In this document: in pieces, positions 8,981 through 17,526 of the stretch
Position numbering within the stretch: the stretch's first letter is position 1
Layout of the letters: the number at the start of each line of letters is the position of its first letter
Source: Salinilacustrithrix sp034522155
GTDB taxonomy: Bacteria; Actinomycetota; Acidimicrobiia; Acidimicrobiales; Salinilacustritrichaceae
Length of the DNA stretch: 64,000 bases
Direction of reading: 5' to 3'
Assembly: GCA_034522155.1 (NCBI GenBank)
Contig: JAXHLP010000014.1
Coordinates: 124,001-188,000, forward strand
The notes under the pieces: generated by a model
What the model was told of the DNA's origin: nothing
The model's database searches: none
The model's input: the letters and a program-made list of their open reading frames with translations, nothing else
Made by a program: the position numbers and the translations under genes

Positions 8981-10207
8981 TCAGCCGGTGAAGCTCGGCT
9001 GGGCCGCAACCGGCGCGGCCGCCGCGGCCGGCGGCGTCGGGAAGCACACCGTCGTGGCGAACTCCGTCAGCGCGGCCGTGGCGGCCTCGACCTCGGGATC
9101 GGCCTCGCCACCGGCGTCAGCGGCACCTGCGGTCAACTGGCCGGCGATCTCGCGCCCCGTCGGGGTCGACAGGTCGTAGTCGACGGCCTGGAGGGCGTTC
9201 AGCAGATCACGGATCTGGGCGGTGACGGTCTCCCACTGGGGAGCGACCTCGCCCACGCGGGTCTCGTCGCCCTCGTCGAGCAGCGCCTGCACGGTCTCGC
9301 CCATCTCCTGCAGCGTGGCCTGGATCGAGTCCCAGTCGTACTCGCTGGCCCACGCCTCGTCGCTCAGCGAGCCGTCGTCCTCGGGGATGACGGCCAGAGC
9401 GTCGCCGATGAGGTCCTCGACCCCGGCGAACTCGAGGAGCACGTCGCAGAACGCCTCGGTCTGGGCGTCGAGCGCGGGCAGCGGGTCGACGACCGTGTAG
9501 GTCTGGGTCCAGGGACCGGCCCCCTCCTGCGGGGCCATCAGCGGGGTGATGAGGGTCTCAGCGGCAGGCTCAGCCTGTGCACCGACCTCGGCGAGCGTGT
9601 CCCAGTCCTCGCTGTCGAAGGGACCGAGCTCGCTCTCGAGCTGCGCCGCGACCGCGGCGATCGACGCGTCGAACGTGTCCTGGGTCACTTGCGGGAAGAC
9701 GCAAGTCCCAGCAACGGCGTACAGACCCGGGTCCACGTCGTCGGGCACGGTGAGCTGTCCTTCACCCGTCGCCGGGTCGAAGCTCGACGTCGCGAGGGGC
9801 TGCTGGGTCGCGATGTCGGCGAAACTCAGCACGAACGTGTTCGACAGCAGCTGGCCAGCCGCCCCGCCCGTGTCCGATGCGATCCCCTGGAAGATCAGGT
9901 TGCCGAGCAGAGCTGCCGCCTGGTCGTAGTCGGAAACGGAAGCGAAGCTTCCGTCCCACCCGATGGACGGGAAGAAGCTCTGCCACGCGGGCAGGACCGT
10001 GTCGCTCATCGCCGACTGCACGTCGGTCACCTCGGTGATGCAGTTCTCGTCGACCAGCGTGGGGTCGACCTGGGCGGCGATCAGATCGCCGGGATCGCCC
10101 TCGCTCGGATTGATCGTCAGCGGCGGCGTCGCGCCTGCACCGACCTGTGTGACGGCCATGGCCGAAGCCAGGGCCATGGCCAGAAAGGCCGCGAGCACTT
10201 TTCGCAT
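8981..10207 (-). CDS. Secreted protein of unknown function
   Basis: 408 residues from ATG 10207, where a signal peptide starts (MRKVLAAFLAMALASAMA, then VTQVGAGA). A GGGGGA ribosome site lies about 10 bases upstream. The mature part begins with PPLTINPSEGDPGD, an Ig-like or surface-protein opening. It contains an acidic, helical middle and three to four cysteines that could form disulfides, and ends in an Ala/Pro-rich tail. No catalytic motif was seen. Single gene with its own terminator. A longer frame to 10351 would put 48 non-signal residues in front and was rejected. Confidence 0.75.
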   Translation of the reverse strand: MRKVLAAFLAMALASAMAVTQVGAGATPPLTINPSEGDPGDLIAAQVDPTLVDENCITEVTDVQSAMSDTVLPAWQSFFPSIGWDGSFASVSDYDQAAALLGNLIFQGIASDTGGAAGQLLSNTFVLSFADIATQQPLATSSFDPATGEGQLTVPDDVDPGLYAVAGTCVFPQVTQDTFDASIAAVAAQLESELGPFDSEDWDTLAEVGAQAEPAAETLITPLMAPQEGAGPWTQTYTVVDPLPALDAQTEAFCDVLLEFAGVEDLIGDALAVIPEDDGSLSDEAWASEYDWDSIQATLQEMGETVQALLDEGDETRVGEVAPQWETVTAQIRDLLNALQAVDYDLSTPTGREIAGQLTAGAADAGGEADPEVEAATAALTEFATTVCFPTPPAAAAAPVAAQPSFTG

Positions 10208-10405
10208 TGTGTGTTCCCCCGGGGAATCTCGGTTGGAGCCGTTGATGTGCACCCGGTCTTCATGTCCGCCGGTGAAACCCACCTGCTCGCGCCGGATACA
10301 CGCCCTGTAGATAGCGACCGAACCATACCTGGGCGGAAGATGACGACTCAATGATCAGTCCGGCAATCGACCGAATTTGCGGAATGGGGCGTTTGGGCGA
10401 TCCGC

Positions 10406-10428
10406 CCTGACGCTGCGTCAGATACCGT
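10406..10428 (+). promoter_or_regulatory. Operator (copy 1) and -10 box before an SDR gene
   Basis: The inverted repeat CCTGAC-GCTGC-GTCAGA (10406-10422) is followed directly by a TACCGT -10 box (10423-10428), then 8 bases, then GTG 10437. The repeat would cover the region between the -35 and -10 boxes, a typical repressor position. The same architecture recurs at 15076, 20935 and 27775. Confidence 0.7.
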
Positions 10429-10436
10429 TGCCGGGC

Positions 10437-11231
10437 GTGCCCGGCCCGCTGTCCATCCCGCCCGCCGAACCCGAACCGCACGACCTCCTGCGGGGCCGGC
10501 GAGTGGTGATCACCGCCGCGGCGGGCACCGGCATCGGATTCACCACCGCTCGGCGTTGCCTGCTGGAGGGGGCGTCGGTGCTGATCTCCGATCACCACGA
10601 GCGTCGGTTGGGCGAGGCCGCCGACCGTCTCGCCGACGAGTTGGGGTGCGACCGGCCGCCGGTCGCGGTCTGCGACGTGACCGACGAGGACCAGGTGCAG
10701 GCGCTGTTCGCCACCGCCGAGTCCGAGCTCGGTGGCTTCGACACCCTGGTCAACAACGCCGGCCTCGGCGGCCAGGTCGACCTCGTCGACATGACCGACG
10801 ACCAGTGGAACACGGTCCTCGACGTGACCCTCAACGGGACGATGCGCTGCACCCGGGCGGCCATGCGCCGCCTGTACGCGTCGGGCGGCGGCGTGATCGT
10901 CAACAACGCGTCGGTCCTCGGGTGGCGCGCCCAGCAGGGCCAGGCCCACTACGCCGCGGCCAAGGCGGGCGTCATGGCCCTGACCCGCGCTGCCGCGGTC
11001 GAGGGCGCCGACCACGGCGTTCGCGTGAACGCGGTGGCGCCGTCGATCGCCATGCACCCCTTCCTGGCCCGGACCTCGTCCGACGAGCTGCTCGACGAGC
11101 TCACCTCCCGCGAGGCCTATGGCCGGGCGGCCGAACCGTGGGAGGTGGCGACCGTGATCGTGTTCCTCGCCTCCGACCAGTCGAGCTACATGACCGGCGA
11201 GATCGTCAGCGTCTCGAGCCAGCGGGCCTGA
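10437..11231 (+). CDS. Short-chain dehydrogenase/reductase, IpdF-like candidate
   Basis: 264 residues. A variant NAD(P)-binding glycine motif (TAAAGTGIG), NNAG, the catalytic Ser region (NNASVLGW) and YAAAK are present. GTG 10437 is chosen because a -10 box lies 8 bases upstream, behind the shared operator. In mycobacteria an SDR of this size (IpdF, about 262 residues) reduces 5-hydroxy-HIP-CoA-type intermediates in steroid C/D-ring breakdown. Here the shared operator ties it to echA20/ipdAB, but the exact substrate is inference. Confidence 0.85.
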   Translation: MPGPLSIPPAEPEPHDLLRGRRVVITAAAGTGIGFTTARRCLLEGASVLISDHHERRLGEAADRLADELGCDRPPVAVCDVTDEDQVQALFATAESELGGFDTLVNNAGLGGQVDLVDMTDDQWNTVLDVTLNGTMRCTRAAMRRLYASGGGVIVNNASVLGWRAQQGQAHYAAAKAGVMALTRAAAVEGADHGVRVNAVAPSIAMHPFLARTSSDELLDELTSREAYGRAAEPWEVATVIVFLASDQSSYMTGEIVSVSSQRA

Positions 11232-11270
11232 GCCAGCCGGCTCGAGACGGTCCGACGATGAATCCGGTCG

Positions 11271-12059
11271 TCAGTGGCCGTGGCCGGAGCCGTGCATCGC
11301 CTCGTCCCAGCACGCATGGTCGGGATCGGTGATCGGCCCGCCCCACGGCAGGCACGGATGGTGGTTCTGGAACACGTCGAAGTGGAGCTGCCAGTCGGGC
11401 ATGATCCAGGCGTGGGCCATCCACATGTCGTCGTTGGGCAGGTGGATGCCGCCCATCGCCTCGCAGTCCTCCTCGGAGATGCCCTGGCCGATCCAGGTCA
11501 GCTTCTGTGACAGGCACACGTTCGGGTGCTGGTGCCACCAGTCGTTGTCGCCCTTGAAGCCCTCGGGTGGTCCGCCCTCGCTGCGGACCCACCACGCCAT
11601 GCCGGTGAGCTCGGCGTCGGGACCGTTGCCGTCGTACATGAGGAACTCCGGCCGGCCGCCCTCGAAGACGTCGTCGATTCCCTCGCCGATCCCCCGCATG
11701 TGGTGGGTCCCCATGCCCTGGGCGTAGGGGACCACCTGGTGCCAGCCGTCGGCCTCGGCCTCACCGGCGGTGGGCCACTGCTGGGCGTAGTCCACGGCCA
11801 TGTCGAACCAGATCGAGTTCGTCTTGCACTCGCCCCAGGTCAACTCGCCCTTGACGACCCCCTCGTAGGGGTCCGGATCCATCTCATGGTCGCCGTGGCC
11901 GCCACCCGTCGAGTCGCACCACCACGGCAGCGTCTCGGGATCGGTCTCCTCGGAGTCGACCGCGGCCTGGGTGTAGACGGGCTCGCAGGCGCTGAGCACG
12001 AGCAGCGCGCCGAAGAGCACCCCGACCAGGCGCAGTGGCGTGAAGCGGATGTGTCGCAT
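11271..12059 (-). CDS. Histidine-rich lipoprotein of unknown function
   Basis: 262 residues. The N-terminus has a signal peptide ending in a lipobox (LVLSAC), so the protein should be lipid-anchored outside the membrane. The body is rich in Trp, His, Asp and Gly, with motifs such as GTHHMRG, WWHQHPNVC and a C-terminal HGSGHGH tail that could bind metal. Several paired cysteines are present. A GGGGGA ribosome site precedes ATG 12059. I do not recognise the family. It is divergent from a MaoC hydratase gene and convergent with the SDR before it. Confidence 0.8.
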   Translation of the reverse strand: MRHIRFTPLRLVGVLFGALLVLSACEPVYTQAAVDSEETDPETLPWWCDSTGGGHGDHEMDPDPYEGVVKGELTWGECKTNSIWFDMAVDYAQQWPTAGEAEADGWHQVVPYAQGMGTHHMRGIGEGIDDVFEGGRPEFLMYDGNGPDAELTGMAWWVRSEGGPPEGFKGDNDWWHQHPNVCLSQKLTWIGQGISEEDCEAMGGIHLPNDDMWMAHAWIMPDWQLHFDVFQNHHPCLPWGGPITDPDHACWDEAMHGSGHGH

Positions 12060-12133
12060 GTGGTCCCCCTGTCGATGCTGGATCGGCCGACTGCCCTAGC
12101 ACGGACGGCGGGGAGGCCGCAACGGTCCGAATC

Positions 12134-12164
12134 GCGGAAGGGCCTTCCGCCCACCTCGTAGGGT
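12134..12164 (+). promoter_or_regulatory. 17-base palindrome and -10 box before the MaoC gene
   Basis: GCGGAAGG-G-CCTTCCGC (12134-12150) is a perfect inverted repeat with a one-base centre. It covers the expected -35 zone of a TAGGGT -10 box (12159-12164) that stands 7 bases before ATG 12172. It lies between divergent genes, so it is not a terminator. It differs from the YCTGAC-N5-GTCAGA operator. Confidence 0.55.
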
Positions 12165-12171
12165 CCCCACC

Positions 12172-12633
12172 ATGGCGACCACCACCATCGACGGACTCGA
12201 CGGGCTGCGGGCCGCGGTCGGACAGGACCTCGGCACCAGCGACTGGCTCGAGATCACCCAGGACCGGGTGAACACCTTCGCCGACGCCACGGGCGACCAC
12301 CAGTGGATCCACGTCGACGTCGAACGGGCGAACGCCGAGTCGCCGTTCGGTGGGCCGATCGCCCACGGTTACCTCACGCTCGCGCTCACCAACCAGCTGA
12401 TGCCCGAGGTCGTCCGGGTCACCGGCGTGTCCTCGGGCCTCAACTACGGCGTGAACAAGGTGCGCTTCCCGACCGCCGTGCCGGTGGGCAGCCGGATCCG
12501 CGCCCATGTGAAGCTCGAGGCCGCCGAGGAGGTCACCGGCGGCGTCCAGACCACCATGTTGATCACCGTCGAGCTCGAGGGGTCGGAGAAACCCGCGTGC
12601 ATCGTCGAGGCGCTGTCCCGTTGGCTCGCGTGA
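12172..12633 (+). CDS. MaoC-like (R)-specific enoyl-CoA hydratase
   Basis: 153 residues, single hot-dog fold. The hydratase motif (FADATGDHQWIHVD, with catalytic Asp and His) and the FGGPIAHGYLTL strand are intact. It is expected to hydrate a 2-enoyl-CoA. Size and motifs resemble mycobacterial HtdZ (Rv0130)-type proteins more than two-domain ChsH2. The surrounding genes suggest a steroid or branched acyl-CoA substrate. The TAGGGT box 7 bases upstream implies a leaderless message. Confidence 0.9.
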   Translation: MATTTIDGLDGLRAAVGQDLGTSDWLEITQDRVNTFADATGDHQWIHVDVERANAESPFGGPIAHGYLTLALTNQLMPEVVRVTGVSSGLNYGVNKVRFPTAVPVGSRIRAHVKLEAAEEVTGGVQTTMLITVELEGSEKPACIVEALSRWLA

Positions 12634-12640
12634 CCGAGCG

Positions 12641-13375
12641 CTAGGAGTCGAGCGCAGCGATGAAGGGTGGGGGCTCTCCCCCGCCGTGGACCTCGAGCTC
12701 GGCGCCGCTGACCCAACCGGCTGCCGGCGAGGTCAGCCACCAGCACGCCTCGGCCACGTCGAGCGGGGTCCCCATGCGACCCATGGGGATCGTGCCGGCG
12801 ATGCGGTCGAGCGTGGCCGCATCGCCGTAGACGTACTCGGCGCTCTCGGTGCCGACGATGCCGACCACCACGGCGTTGACCCGGACCTGGCCGCCCCACT
12901 CGGCGGCGACCGAGCGGTTCCAGCCGAGGAGGCCGGCCTTGGCCGCGCCGTAGGCCGAGTTGGTGGGTGACGGCCGCACGCCGGAGAGGCTGGCCACGTT
13001 GACGATGCACCCGTCGTCGGCCGCCGCGAGGTACCGGTGGGCGAACCGGCTCGTCCAGATGGCGGCCATGAGGTTGAGGTCGACGACCTTGCGGGTGAAG
13101 TTGGGCGAATCCTCGGCCGAGCTCATGTTCGGCGACCCGCCGGCGTTGTTGATCACGATGTCGAGCCCGCCGTGGTCGGCGGCGATGCCGTCGCAGAGCG
13201 CCTCGACCGCGTCGGGCTCGCGCACGTCGCAGGAACGGAACTCGCCGACGGAACCCTCGTCGGGCTCGCGACGCCCACAGACCACGACGGTGTCACCGTC
13301 GTCGAGGTAGCGCTGGGCGATGCCCCGGCCGATGCCGCGCGTGCCGCCGGTGACCAAGACGACGCGATCCGTCAT
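12641..13375 (-). CDS. Short-chain dehydrogenase/reductase
   Basis: 244 residues from ATG 13375, directly before the VVLVTGGTRGIGRG cofactor motif; a frame running to 13459 would add 28 unrelated residues. NNAGGSPN, VASLSG and YGAAK form the usual SDR active site. It is the last gene of a leftward unit (DUF35 protein, Ltp2-like thiolase, SDR), 13 bases after the thiolase. It probably oxidises or reduces a hydroxyacyl-CoA or steroid ketone; the substrate is unknown. Confidence 0.88.
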   Translation of the reverse strand: MTDRVVLVTGGTRGIGRGIAQRYLDDGDTVVVCGRREPDEGSVGEFRSCDVREPDAVEALCDGIAADHGGLDIVINNAGGSPNMSSAEDSPNFTRKVVDLNLMAAIWTSRFAHRYLAAADDGCIVNVASLSGVRPSPTNSAYGAAKAGLLGWNRSVAAEWGGQVRVNAVVVGIVGTESAEYVYGDAATLDRIAGTIPMGRMGTPLDVAEACWWLTSPAAGWVSGAELEVHGGGEPPPFIAALDS

Positions 13376-13388
13376 CGCAGCCCAGCCA

Positions 13389-14576
13389 TCAGACCGAGAG
13401 CAGCACGGACGAGCCGTGGCCGAAGAGGCCCTGGTTGGCGGTGATGCCGACGGTGGCACCGTCGACCTGTCGGCCCTCGGCCTGGCCGCGGAGCTGCCAG
13501 GTCACCTCGCACACCTGGGCCAGCGCCTGGGCGGGGACCGCTTCGCCGAAGCAGCCGAGCCCGCCGCTCGGGTTGACGGGGATGCGCCCCCCGATGGTGG
13601 TGTCGCCGTCGTTGAGCAGCTTCTCGGCCTCGCCGGGCTTGCAGATCCCGATGTTCTCGTACCAGTCGAGCTCGAGCGCGGTGGACAGGTCGTAGACCTC
13701 GGCGACGGAGAGGTCCTCGGGGCCGATGCCGGCCTCCTCGTAGCAGGCGGCGGCGATCGAGTCCTTGAACCCGACCTCGGGGGCGGGCACCGCGGCGGCC
13801 GAGTCGGTGGAGAACTCGGGCAGGTCGAGGGCCATGTTCGGGAACGACGGCGTGACCGTGGAGATGGCCCGCACCCGCACCGCGTCGCCGAGGCCGTGCT
13901 TGCGGGCGTAGTCGTCGCTCACCAGGATCACGGCCGCGCCGCCGTCGGAGGTGGCACAGATGTCGAGCAGGTGGAGCGGGTCGGCCACCACCGGCGAGGC
14001 GAGCACGTCGTCCACGGTGACCTCCTTGCGGTACCGGGCGTTGGGGTTGGCCAGACCGTGCCTGGCGTTCTTGACCTTGACCCGGGCGAAGTCCTCCGGC
14101 GTCGCCCCGTGCAGGGCCATGCGCCGGCGGGCGTAGAGGGCGAAGTAGGTGGGGTTGGTGGCGCCGAGCAGCCGGAACCGGAGCCAGTCGGGGTCGTCGG
14201 GGCGCTCGCCGGCGTTGGGCGCGAGGAAGCCCTTGGGGGTGGTGTCGGCGCCGACCACGAGGGCCACGTCGCACAGGCCGGCCATGATCCGCGTGCGGGC
14301 CGACTCCATCGCCGTCGCGCCCGATGCGCAGGCCGCGTAGCTGGTGGAGACCCGGGCGCCGTTCCAGCCGAGCATGCGGGCGATGGTCGACCCGGCCACG
14401 TAGCCGGCGTAGCCGTTGCGCACGGTCTCGCCGCCGGCCACGAACTCGACGTCGCGCCAGTCGATCCCCGAGTCGGCCAATGCCGCCTCGGCCGCGTCGA
14501 CGCCGTAGGTCGCGAAGTTCTTGCCCCACTTGCCCCACGGGGTCATGGCCACCCCGGCCACGCGAACGTCACTCAT
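13389..14576 (-). CDS. Thiolase-superfamily protein, Ltp2-like (aldolase candidate)
   Basis: 395 residues from ATG 14576. It keeps the thiolase fold and Cys83 (YAACASGATA). The later thiolase motifs are altered: AEVYDLST stands where true SCP2-type thiolases have a His-containing block, and NPSGGLGCFGEA replaces the GHP block. These changes are typical of SCP2/Ltp proteins that partner with DUF35 subunits. Mycobacterial Ltp2 with the DUF35 domain of ChsH2 cleaves the steroid side chain by retro-aldol reaction. Its start overlaps the stop of the DUF35 gene by 8 bases, so a complex is very likely. The substrate is inferred. Confidence 0.87.
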   Translation of the reverse strand: MSDVRVAGVAMTPWGKWGKNFATYGVDAAEAALADSGIDWRDVEFVAGGETVRNGYAGYVAGSTIARMLGWNGARVSTSYAACASGATAMESARTRIMAGLCDVALVVGADTTPKGFLAPNAGERPDDPDWLRFRLLGATNPTYFALYARRRMALHGATPEDFARVKVKNARHGLANPNARYRKEVTVDDVLASPVVADPLHLLDICATSDGGAAVILVSDDYARKHGLGDAVRVRAISTVTPSFPNMALDLPEFSTDSAAAVPAPEVGFKDSIAAACYEEAGIGPEDLSVAEVYDLSTALELDWYENIGICKPGEAEKLLNDGDTTIGGRIPVNPSGGLGCFGEAVPAQALAQVCEVTWQLRGQAEGRQVDGATVGITANQGLFGHGSSVLLSV

Positions 14577-15063
14577 CGCCAAGGACTCCTTCGCCATAGG
14601 CCGGTTCGAACTTCCAAACGGTCTTGCGGACCGGACCACCCTCGGCCTCGTCGTCGACGAACAGGGTGTCGATCACCAACCGAACCGGCATGCCGACCTC
14701 GAGATCCTCGACGGTGATGCCGGCCACCACCTGGCCCATCACGATCATCGCCTCGTCCTCGAGCTCGACGGCCACGTGACAGAACGGCTCGTGCTCCTCG
14801 GTCGGCGGGATGTAGGGGGGCGGCGGCTGGTACCTGGCGTCGGTGTAACTCCAGATCCGACCCCGGTTCGACAACCGGTGCTCGACCAGGTCGCGCCCGA
14901 AACAACCCGGGTTGCGGCACAGCCCCTCGACGCGGGGGAAGAACACCGTCCCGCAATCCGCGCACCTCGTGCCCAGCAGGGCCGGCTCGGGGTCGTCGGT
15001 GAACCACCCCTCGACGGCCGGCTCGGTCCGTGACGACTTCTCGGTCGCGCGCACGACGGGCAC
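14569..15063 (-). CDS. DUF35 OB-fold protein with zinc ribbon, partner of the Ltp2-like protein
   Basis: 164 residues, GTG start at 15063. The N-terminus has a rubredoxin-like zinc ribbon (CADCG and CRNPGC), followed by an OB-fold with the GRIWSYT and CHVAVELEDEA strands. Members of this family bind thiolase-like proteins and channel acyl-CoA substrates. It overlaps the thiolase gene by 8 bases. It is divergent from echA20 with the shared operator in the 50-base gap, so both directions may be co-regulated. Confidence 0.9.
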   Translation of the reverse strand: MPVVRATEKSSRTEPAVEGWFTDDPEPALLGTRCADCGTVFFPRVEGLCRNPGCFGRDLVEHRLSNRGRIWSYTDARYQPPPPYIPPTEEHEPFCHVAVELEDEAMIVMGQVVAGITVEDLEVGMPVRLVIDTLFVDDEAEGGPVRKTVWKFEPAYGEGVLGDE

Positions 15064-15075
15064 GCTAGTTCCACA

Positions 15076-15105
15076 TCTGACACCCCGTCAGATCCGCACT
15101 ACGGT
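15076..15105 (+). promoter_or_regulatory. Operator (copy 2) and -10 box between the DUF35 gene and echA20
   Basis: The perfect inverted repeat TCTGAC-ACCCC-GTCAGA (15076-15092) is followed by a TACGGT -10 box (15100-15105), then 8 bases and ATG 15114. The repeat also lies 12 bases in front of the leftward GTG 15063, so it may control both directions. Confidence 0.75.
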
Positions 15106-15113
15106 CCCCGCCC

Positions 15114-15887
15114 ATGCCCACGACCGTCACCCGCCACGACGAGGCGCCCCTGCGGGGTGTGGCCGAGATCGTGATGGACAACCCGCCCGTCAACGCCCTC
15201 ACCGTGGCCGGCTGGTACGAGGTGGCCGACCTCGTGACCGAGGCCGGCCGGAATCCCGACGTCCACGTCGTGGTGCTGCGGGCCGAAGGGAAGGGCTTCA
15301 ACGCCGGCGTCGACATCAAGGAGATGCAGCAGACCGAGGGCTTCGACGCCCTCGTCGGCGCCAACAACGGCTGCTACGCCGCGTTCAAGGCGGTGTACGA
15401 GTGCGAGGTGCCGGTCGTCGCCGCGGTGAACGGGTACTGCCTCGGCGGGGGCGTCGGCCTGGTCGGCAACGCCGACATCATCGTCGCCGCCCGCGAGGCC
15501 ACGTTCGGGCTGCCCGAGGTCGACCGGGGTGCGCTCGGTGCAGCCACCCACCTGTCCCGGCTCGTGCCCCAGCACAAGATGCGGGCCATGGTCTACACCG
15601 CCGCCACCGCCACCGCCGACGAGCTCCACCACTTCGGCTCGGTGCTGTCGGTGGTGCCGGGTGAGGAGCTCCGGGACGAAGCCATGCGGGTCGCCGCCGA
15701 CATCGCCGCCAAGTCGCCCACGGTGATCCGGGCGGCCAAGGCCAGCCTCAACGGCATCGACCCGATGGACGTCAACACGTCGTACCGGTTCGAGCAGGGA
15801 TTCACCTTCGAGCTCAACCTGTCGGGCGTGGCCGACGAACACCGAGAGGCCTTCGTCGACAAGCGGGACACGGACACGAGCCGATGA
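15114..15887 (+). CDS. echA20: Enoyl-CoA hydratase/isomerase family, EchA20-like ring hydrolase
   Basis: 257 residues with a crotonase fold: oxyanion-hole segments GKGFNAGVDI and GYCLGGGVGL, and a C-terminal trimerisation helix. The gene is fused by ATGA overlap to ipdA and ipdB, exactly the echA20-ipdA-ipdB order of the mycobacterial KstR2 regulon. There EchA20 hydrolytically opens the D-ring remnant of HIEC-CoA. Gene order is the main basis for assigning this function. The message is predicted to be leaderless under operator control. Confidence 0.9.
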   Translation: MPTTVTRHDEAPLRGVAEIVMDNPPVNALTVAGWYEVADLVTEAGRNPDVHVVVLRAEGKGFNAGVDIKEMQQTEGFDALVGANNGCYAAFKAVYECEVPVVAAVNGYCLGGGVGLVGNADIIVAAREATFGLPEVDRGALGAATHLSRLVPQHKMRAMVYTAATATADELHHFGSVLSVVPGEELRDEAMRVAADIAAKSPTVIRAAKASLNGIDPMDVNTSYRFEQGFTFELNLSGVADEHREAFVDKRDTDTSR

Positions 15888-16738
15888 CGGTGCGCCAGAT
15901 GACCAGCAAGCTGATGACCGAGGACGACGTCGTCGAGCACCTCGAATCGGGCATGACCATCGGCATCGGCGGGTGGGGCGCCCGCCGCAAGCCGATGTCG
16001 ATCGTGCGGGCGATCCTGCGCTCCGACCTCACCGACCTCACCCTGGCCACCTACGGCGGCCCCGACGTCGGGATGCTGTGCGCGTCGGGCAAGGTCTCGA
16101 AGCTGATCAGCGCGTTCGTGACCCTCGACTCGATCCCGCTCGAGCCCCACTACCGCAACGCCCGCCAGTCCGGCGCCGTGCACGAACGGCCCATGGACGA
16201 GGGCATGTTCCTGCTCGCCCTGCAGGCGGCGGCGTGGCGGGTGCCCTTCCTGCCCACCCGGGTCGGGCTCGGCTCCGACCTGTTCCGCGACGACCCCGAA
16301 CTGCAGACCGTCACCGACCCCTACGGTGGCGAGGAGCTCGTCGCCGTGCCCGCCCTCCACCTCGACGCCGCCCTCGTCCACCTCAACCGGGCCGACGAGC
16401 GGGGCAACGCCGCCTTCCTCGGCCCCGACCTCTACTTCGACGACCTCCTGCTCGAGGCCGCCGCCGACGGGTACGTGTCGTGCGAGCGGCTGCTGACCAC
16501 CGACGAGCTGGCCGAGGCGCCGTTGCACACGATGCGCACCAACCGGATGTTCGTCTCCGGCGTGGTCCACGCACCGAACGGGGCCCATCCCACCTCGTGC
16601 GCACCCGACCACGACGTCGACACCGGTTTCCTGTCGACCTACGCCGGCACCGCCAAGGACCCCGACGCCTGGGCGGACTTCCGCTCCACCTACCTGGCCG
16701 GCACCGAGACCCACTATCAGGAGGCGGTGTCCCGATGA
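15884..16738 (+). CDS. ipdA: IpdA-like subunit of a CoA-transferase-fold ring-cleaving hydrolase
   Basis: 284 residues, CoA transferase family I alpha-type fold (GMTIGIGGWGARRKPMS near residue 25, then TLATYGGPDVG). In mycobacteria IpdAB opens the last steroid ring of COCHEA-CoA by hydrolysis and does not act as a true CoA transferase. ATG overlaps the echA20 stop, and the next gene, ipdB, also starts within its stop codon. The pair should form a heterotetramer in the cytoplasm. Confidence 0.92.
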   Translation: MTVRQMTSKLMTEDDVVEHLESGMTIGIGGWGARRKPMSIVRAILRSDLTDLTLATYGGPDVGMLCASGKVSKLISAFVTLDSIPLEPHYRNARQSGAVHERPMDEGMFLLALQAAAWRVPFLPTRVGLGSDLFRDDPELQTVTDPYGGEELVAVPALHLDAALVHLNRADERGNAAFLGPDLYFDDLLLEAAADGYVSCERLLTTDELAEAPLHTMRTNRMFVSGVVHAPNGAHPTSCAPDHDVDTGFLSTYAGTAKDPDAWADFRSTYLAGTETHYQEAVSR

Positions 16739-17523
16739 GCAGCGACGTCGCAGCGACCCGGGCCGAGGTGTGCGTGGTCGCCGTGGCCGAGGCGTTCCGG
16801 GGCGACGGCGAGATCCTCGCCAACCCGATCGGCACCATCCCGATGATCGGCGGGCGACTCGCCCGGGCCACCTTCGAGCCCGACCTGATGATGACCGACG
16901 GCGAGGCCCGCCTCGTCGCCGGCGATCGCGCCGTCGACGGCGACCGCGCCGATCGTCCTGGAAGCTGGACCACCGAGGCGTGGAACCCGTACCGGCGGAT
17001 GTTCGACATGGTCTGGTCGGGTCGGCGCCACGTGATGATGGGTGCGACCCAGATCGACCGGTGGGGCAACCAGAACATCGCCGCCCTCGGCGACTACGCC
17101 CAGCCCAAGGTCGCCCTGCTCGGCTACCGGGGCGCCCCCGGCAACACCATCAACGACAAGACCTCGTACTGGGTGCCCAAGCAGTCGCCCCGAGTGTTCG
17201 TCGAGGCCGTCGACACCGTCTGCGGCATCGGCTACGACCGGGCGAAGCAGCTCGGCGGTGACGCCGCCCGGTTCCACCACCTGCCCCGCGTCATCTCCGA
17301 CCTCGCGGTGTTCGACTTCGAGTCCTCCGACCACTCGATGCGCCTGCGCTCGGTCCATCCCGGCGTCGTCGTCGACGACGTGGTCGCCGCCACCGGCTTC
17401 GACATGGTCATCCCCGACGAGGTGCCCGAGTCGCGCCTGCCCACGGCCGAGGAGCTGGAGCTGATCCGCGAGGTCATCGACCCCGACGGCGCACGCGAGC
17501 GCGAGGTCCCCGACCCCGGCTGA
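16735..17523 (+). CDS. ipdB: IpdB-like subunit of the ring-cleaving hydrolase
   Basis: 262 residues, CoA transferase family I beta-type fold (NPIGTIPMIGGRLA, GATQIDRWGNQN and GAPGNTIND segments). ATG 16735 overlaps the ipdA stop (ATGA). It completes the echA20-ipdA-ipdB operon. It ends 3 bases before the stop of a convergent thioredoxin-like gene, with no visible terminator between them. Confidence 0.92.
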   Translation: MSSDVAATRAEVCVVAVAEAFRGDGEILANPIGTIPMIGGRLARATFEPDLMMTDGEARLVAGDRAVDGDRADRPGSWTTEAWNPYRRMFDMVWSGRRHVMMGATQIDRWGNQNIAALGDYAQPKVALLGYRGAPGNTINDKTSYWVPKQSPRVFVEAVDTVCGIGYDRAKQLGGDAARFHHLPRVISDLAVFDFESSDHSMRLRSVHPGVVVDDVVAATGFDMVIPDEVPESRLPTAEELELIREVIDPDGAREREVPDPG

Positions 17524-17526
17524 CTC

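Noticed and set aside
11232..11250. Weak hairpin GAGCC-AGCC-GGCTC between the SDR and lipoprotein genes as a terminator
   Set aside because: Stem of only five pairs, no T tract; hairpins of this size are expected by chance at this G+C content.
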